Shown in pieces: positions 5,413 through 8,352 of a DNA stretch of 8,352 nt. Position numbers and translations under genes: made by a program. The DNA is from Bacteroidota bacterium (lineage in GTDB: Bacteria; Bacteroidota; Bacteroidia; Flavobacteriales; Flavobacteriaceae). The stretch is from contig JAACDD010000129.1 in assembly GCA_009937085.1 (NCBI GenBank), positions 1 through 8,352 of the forward strand, written 5' to 3'. The notes beneath the pieces are model-generated. The model did not search any database, was not told the DNA's origin, and saw only the letters and a program-made list of their open reading frames with translations. The number at the start of each line of letters is the position of its first letter. The stretch's first letter is position 1.

Positions 5413-7851
5413 ATGATAGTATTAAAATTTGGTGGCTCGTCCGTTGCAAGCGCAACACAAATACGTCAAGTGTTGAGCATATTGGCAAAACAAGACAAAC
5501 CAATGGCGGTAGTAGTTTCTGCGCTTGGTGGTGTTACTGACAGCTTACACGCGTTGGGAACGTTAGCCTCAGAAGGCGACACTGCGTATACGGAGCAGCT
5601 TAAAGAAATTGAAGCACGACATATCAATTTGGTACAGGAACTTATTCCTGTTGCAAAACAAAGTGCTGTTCTGAGCAGTACAAAGCAAATGCTTAACCAG
5701 CTTGAAACTATTCTCGATGGTGTTTATATGATTCGCGAATTGTCGCCAAAAACAAAGGATGCTTTGCTGAGTTTTGGAGAACTTCTATCGCATACGATTA
5801 TTGCACATGCAGCAAAAGCCTCTGGGCTAGATGCAATTGCAAAAAATACACAAGAACTCATTGTCACCAAGCAATCATTGAGTAGAACACTTGTGGATTA
5901 CAGCATAACCAACAAAAATATCACGGCATTTTTTGAAAGCAATACACATAAAGTTGTCATACTTCCTGGATTTGTAGCAAAAGACGCCAACAGCGTAGTT
6001 ACTACCCTTGGACGTGGTGGTTCTGATCTTACGGCATCTATTGTTGCATGTGCTGTACAGGCCGAATATTTGGAAATTTGGACAGATGTTAGCGGGATGT
6101 ACACAGCACATCCAACAATTGTAAAACAAGCAAAAGCGATTCCTGAAATTTCGTACCAAGAAGCCATGGAGCTTTCACACTTTGGTGCTAAAGTTATTTA
6201 TCCGCCTACGCTACAACCTATTACTGAAAAGAAAATTTCGGTTTACATCAAAAATACATTTAAGCCCGAAGATCCAGGTACATTAATTACACACACTACA
6301 GAAGCTGATAGTGTTGTACGCGGTATTAGTCATATCAATAATATTGCGCTGCTCACACTCGAAGGTAGCGGTATGATAGGCGTTCCTGGCTACTCGCAAA
6401 AGTTGCTTACGGTACTGGCTCAACATCACATCAATGTTGTTATGATCACGCAGGCTTCGTCGGAACATTCTATTTGTTTGGGAATTGATGCTGCAGAAGC
6501 TGATTTTGCGCAACAAACTATTAATGAAGAATTTGCATTAGACATTGAAACCAACAAAATCAACCCTATTCGAGTTGAGAAAGATTTGTCAATAGTGGCA
6601 CTTGTAGGCGAGAACATGAAAAACCACCAAGGTATTAGTGGGAATTTGTTCCGTGCGCTAGGGAACAACAACGTAAATGTTAAAGCAATTGCACAAGGGG
6701 CTTCTGAAAAAAACATCACAGCAGTTATAAACAGCAGCGATATTAAAAAAGCACTAAATACCTTACACGAAGCGTTTTTTGAAGCACAAATCAAAAAAAT
6801 GCACTTGTTCGTTACAGGAATTGGAAATGTGGGAAGTAAGTTTTTGGAGCAAGTAGAGCAACAACGTGATTTTCTAAAAGAACACTTTAAGTTAAATTTA
6901 AGTGTGGTTGGCATTTCCAACTCGCGTAAAATGTATTTTGACACAAATGGTATTGACTTGACTAACTGGCAAAGTCTACTGGAAGAAGGGGAAGCGGCCA
7001 ACAAGGAATTGTTTTTCGAAAAAACAAAAGATTCCAACATGCGGAATTCTATTTTTGTAGACAACACTGCAAATGCAACTATTGCAGGCACTTACGCAAA
7101 ATATTTAGAGAACAATATTGGTGTCGTAACGTGTAATAAAATTGCATGTGCCGATGAATATGAACATTATCAAAACCTTAAAAGGCTATCGCGTAAATAC
7201 AACGCTCCATTCTTGTTTGAAACCAATGTTGGCGCAGGACTGCCAATCATTGACACGCTAAATCACCTTATTGCATCTGGAGATCGCGTGAGAAGTATTC
7301 AGGCGGTACTTTCTGGAAGTTTAAATTTTGTGTTTAATTCTTTCAACGATAACACCACGTTCCGTGAAGTAGTAGAAAGCGCCATGAAAGAAGGCTACAC
7401 CGAACCGGATCCAAAAATTGATTTAAGCGGAATTGATGTAGCGCGTAAAATTTTAATCTTGGCACGTGAAAGTGGAAATGTTCTTGAACTTTCTGATATA
7501 GAGAATAAATCATTTTTACCAAAAGCCTGTTTGGATACCAAATCAAATGAGGACTTCCTCAATAGTTTAGATACGCATCAAGCGCACTTTGCTGCCCTAT
7601 ACGAAGCTGCCATAAAGGAAAATGCCCGTTTAAAATACGTAGCTACATTCGAAAACGGAAAAGCTTCGGTGGGATTACAACAAATTCCAGAAGGACACGA
7701 TTTTTATAATTTAGAAGGCAGCGACAACATTGTGCTGTTCTATACCGACCGCTATGCGCAACAACCGTTGATTGTAAAAGGCGCAGGCGCAGGCGCGGCC
7801 GTTACCGCATCAGGAATTTTCGCAGATATTATACGCATTGGAAAAAGTTAA
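5413..7851 (+). CDS. thrA: Bifunctional aspartokinase / homoserine dehydrogenase
   Basis: The product catalyses the first and third steps from aspartate to threonine: ATP-dependent phosphorylation of L-aspartate and NAD(P)H reduction of aspartate semialdehyde to homoserine. At 812 residues it is close to E. coli ThrA (820). Kinase domain (about 1-295): KFGGSS (5-10), SALGGVTDS (36-44), SFGELLS (120-126), TLGRGGSDLTA (198-208), WTDVSGMYTAHP (223-234). Tandem ACT regulatory region (about 305-460), including GVPGYSQKLL and NVKAIAQGAS; feedback inhibition by threonine is expected from the family but not shown here. Dehydrogenase domain (about 463-812): VTGIGNVG (467-474), CNK (574-576), ETNVGAGLPII (603-613), GSLNFVFN (635-642), GYTEPDPKIDLSGIDVARK (661-679) with the catalytic acidic/lysine residues, and C-terminal GAGAGAAVTASGIFAD. 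The ATG at 5413 precedes the KFGG motif at the normal distance; no Shine-Dalgarno sequence is visible. It is followed directly by thrB and is divergent from nadA. Confidence 0.97.
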   Translation: MIVLKFGGSSVASATQIRQVLSILAKQDKPMAVVVSALGGVTDSLHALGTLASEGDTAYTEQLKEIEARHINLVQELIPVAKQSAVLSSTKQMLNQLETILDGVYMIRELSPKTKDALLSFGELLSHTIIAHAAKASGLDAIAKNTQELIVTKQSLSRTLVDYSITNKNITAFFESNTHKVVILPGFVAKDANSVVTTLGRGGSDLTASIVACAVQAEYLEIWTDVSGMYTAHPTIVKQAKAIPEISYQEAMELSHFGAKVIYPPTLQPITEKKISVYIKNTFKPEDPGTLITHTTEADSVVRGISHINNIALLTLEGSGMIGVPGYSQKLLTVLAQHHINVVMITQASSEHSICLGIDAAEADFAQQTINEEFALDIETNKINPIRVEKDLSIVALVGENMKNHQGISGNLFRALGNNNVNVKAIAQGASEKNITAVINSSDIKKALNTLHEAFFEAQIKKMHLFVTGIGNVGSKFLEQVEQQRDFLKEHFKLNLSVVGISNSRKMYFDTNGIDLTNWQSLLEEGEAANKELFFEKTKDSNMRNSIFVDNTANATIAGTYAKYLENNIGVVTCNKIACADEYEHYQNLKRLSRKYNAPFLFETNVGAGLPIIDTLNHLIASGDRVRSIQAVLSGSLNFVFNSFNDNTTFREVVESAMKEGYTEPDPKIDLSGIDVARKILILARESGNVLELSDIENKSFLPKACLDTKSNEDFLNSLDTHQAHFAALYEAAIKENARLKYVATFENGKASVGLQQIPEGHDFYNLEGSDNIVLFYTDRYAQQPLIVKGAGAGAAVTASGIFADIIRIGKS

Positions 7852-8352
7852 TTTAAAAGGAGTTAAACTCTTTGCTCCAGCAAGTATTGCCAACATTTCA
7901 TGTGGCTTTGATGTTTTAGGGCTTTGCCTTGAAAACATAGGAGATATTATGGAAATACGCCGAAGCGAAAAGTCGGGAATCCACATCACATCCATTGTTG
8001 GACAAGATTTGCCCTTAGAAGCAAAAAACAATGTTGCTGGCGTTGCTGGCCTTGCGCTTTTAGAAGCACACAATCCTCAACTTGGCTTTGAAATTATTAT
8101 TGAAAAAAACATCAAACCGGGAAGCGGTATTGGTAGTTCAGCAGCAAGTGCAGCAGGTACAGTCGCAGGAATAAACTACTTACTTGGAAATCCATTTACA
8201 CCAACACAATTGGTGCCTTTCGCTATGGAAGGAGAACGTTTAGCTTGTGGTAGTGCACACGCAGACAATGTAGCTCCTGCCCTTCTTGGCGGTTTCACTT
8301 TGGTGCGCAATACCAATCCGTTAGATGTGTGTAAACTTCCAACGCCTATAGA
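7838..8352 (+). CDS. thrB: Homoserine kinase, GHMP family (3' partial)
   Basis: The frame encodes the first 171 codons of a homoserine kinase (usual length about 300-320), which makes O-phosphohomoserine from homoserine and ATP. Visible motifs: N-terminal KLFAPASIANISCGFDVLG (starting 7865), the GHMP ATP-binding loop KPGSGIGSSAAS (starting 8116), EGERLACGSAHADNVAP and LLGGFTLV. No ATG or GTG precedes the conserved N-terminus in frame. The only usual start nearby is TTG 7838-7840, reading MEKVNLKGVKLF and overlapping the end of thrA by 14 bases, so translational coupling to thrA is likely. The codon two before GGA, TTA (7853-7855), stands where an ATG would give a shorter, more typical N-terminus; a sequence error or a rare start there cannot be excluded. 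The frame is open to the window end. The thrC gene would be expected next but is not in view. Confidence 0.93.
   Translation, partial: MEKVNLKGVKLFAPASIANISCGFDVLGLCLENIGDIMEIRRSEKSGIHITSIVGQDLPLEAKNNVAGVAGLALLEAHNPQLGFEIIIEKNIKPGSGIGSSAASAAGTVAGINYLLGNPFTPTQLVPFAMEGERLACGSAHADNVAPALLGGFTLVRNTNPLDVCKLPTPI

Noticed and set aside
6793..6801. An internal ATG after an A run, possibly giving a separate homoserine dehydrogenase product
   Set aside because: The ATG at 6799 does fall at the domain border, but no ribosome site or promoter marks it and the A run is ordinary for this A/T-rich gene.
6426..7091. A 221-codon open frame on the minus strand inside thrA
   Set aside because: It lies antisense to the ACT and dehydrogenase coding sequence with clear motifs on the plus strand. 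The product is rich in Ser, Cys and Phe, as expected from a reverse-frame shadow, and matches no family I know.
7783..7800. A GGCGCA-type short tandem repeat near the 3' end of thrA
   Set aside because: It encodes the conserved GAGAGAA segment of homoserine dehydrogenases, so protein constraint explains the repeat.

Overview
The window looks like an ordinary chromosomal housekeeping segment from a member of the Bacteroidota, most likely a flavobacterium. Four things suggest this: the low G+C content, the form of the ClpC chaperone, the fused aspartokinase/homoserine dehydrogenase followed directly by thrB, and genes with little or no Shine-Dalgarno sequence. One promoter-like box also matches the TAnnTTTG type used in this phylum. 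The genus cannot be named from the sequence alone.

Layout: (1) Bases 1-1764 (+) hold the 3' two thirds of clpC, the AAA+ unfoldase that feeds the ClpP protease. Its start lies upstream of the window. (2) Bases 1765-1823 are a short convergent gap with two adjacent inverted repeats, one suited to each transcription direction. (3) Bases 1824-5227 (-) hold a compact operon transcribed nadA-nadB-nadC, the complete aspartate-to-NaMN branch of de novo NAD synthesis. The joints are tight: one base between nadA and nadB, and an 8-base overlap between nadB and nadC. (4) Bases 5228-5412 are a divergent regulatory region with a promoter-like box for thrA and four copies of an ATTC[C/G]G hexamer. (5) Bases 5413-8352 (+) hold thrA, complete, and thrB, cut by the window end. 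They overlap by 14 bases if the inferred TTG start of thrB is right.

How the genes work together: NadB oxidises L-aspartate to iminoaspartate, NadA condenses this with dihydroxyacetone phosphate to quinolinate, and NadC converts quinolinate with PRPP to nicotinate mononucleotide. On the other side of the shared intergenic region, ThrA phosphorylates L-aspartate and later reduces aspartate semialdehyde to homoserine, which ThrB phosphorylates on the way to threonine. The two divergent operons therefore draw on the same metabolite.

All six genes belong to well-known families with intact motifs. I found no mobile element, RNA gene, CRISPR array, pseudogene or unknown protein. The points worth a second look are small ones: the unusual thrB start, the paired hairpins between clpC and nadC, the repeated hexamer in the divergent promoter region, and the shared-substrate arrangement. 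I do not see an undescribed system here.
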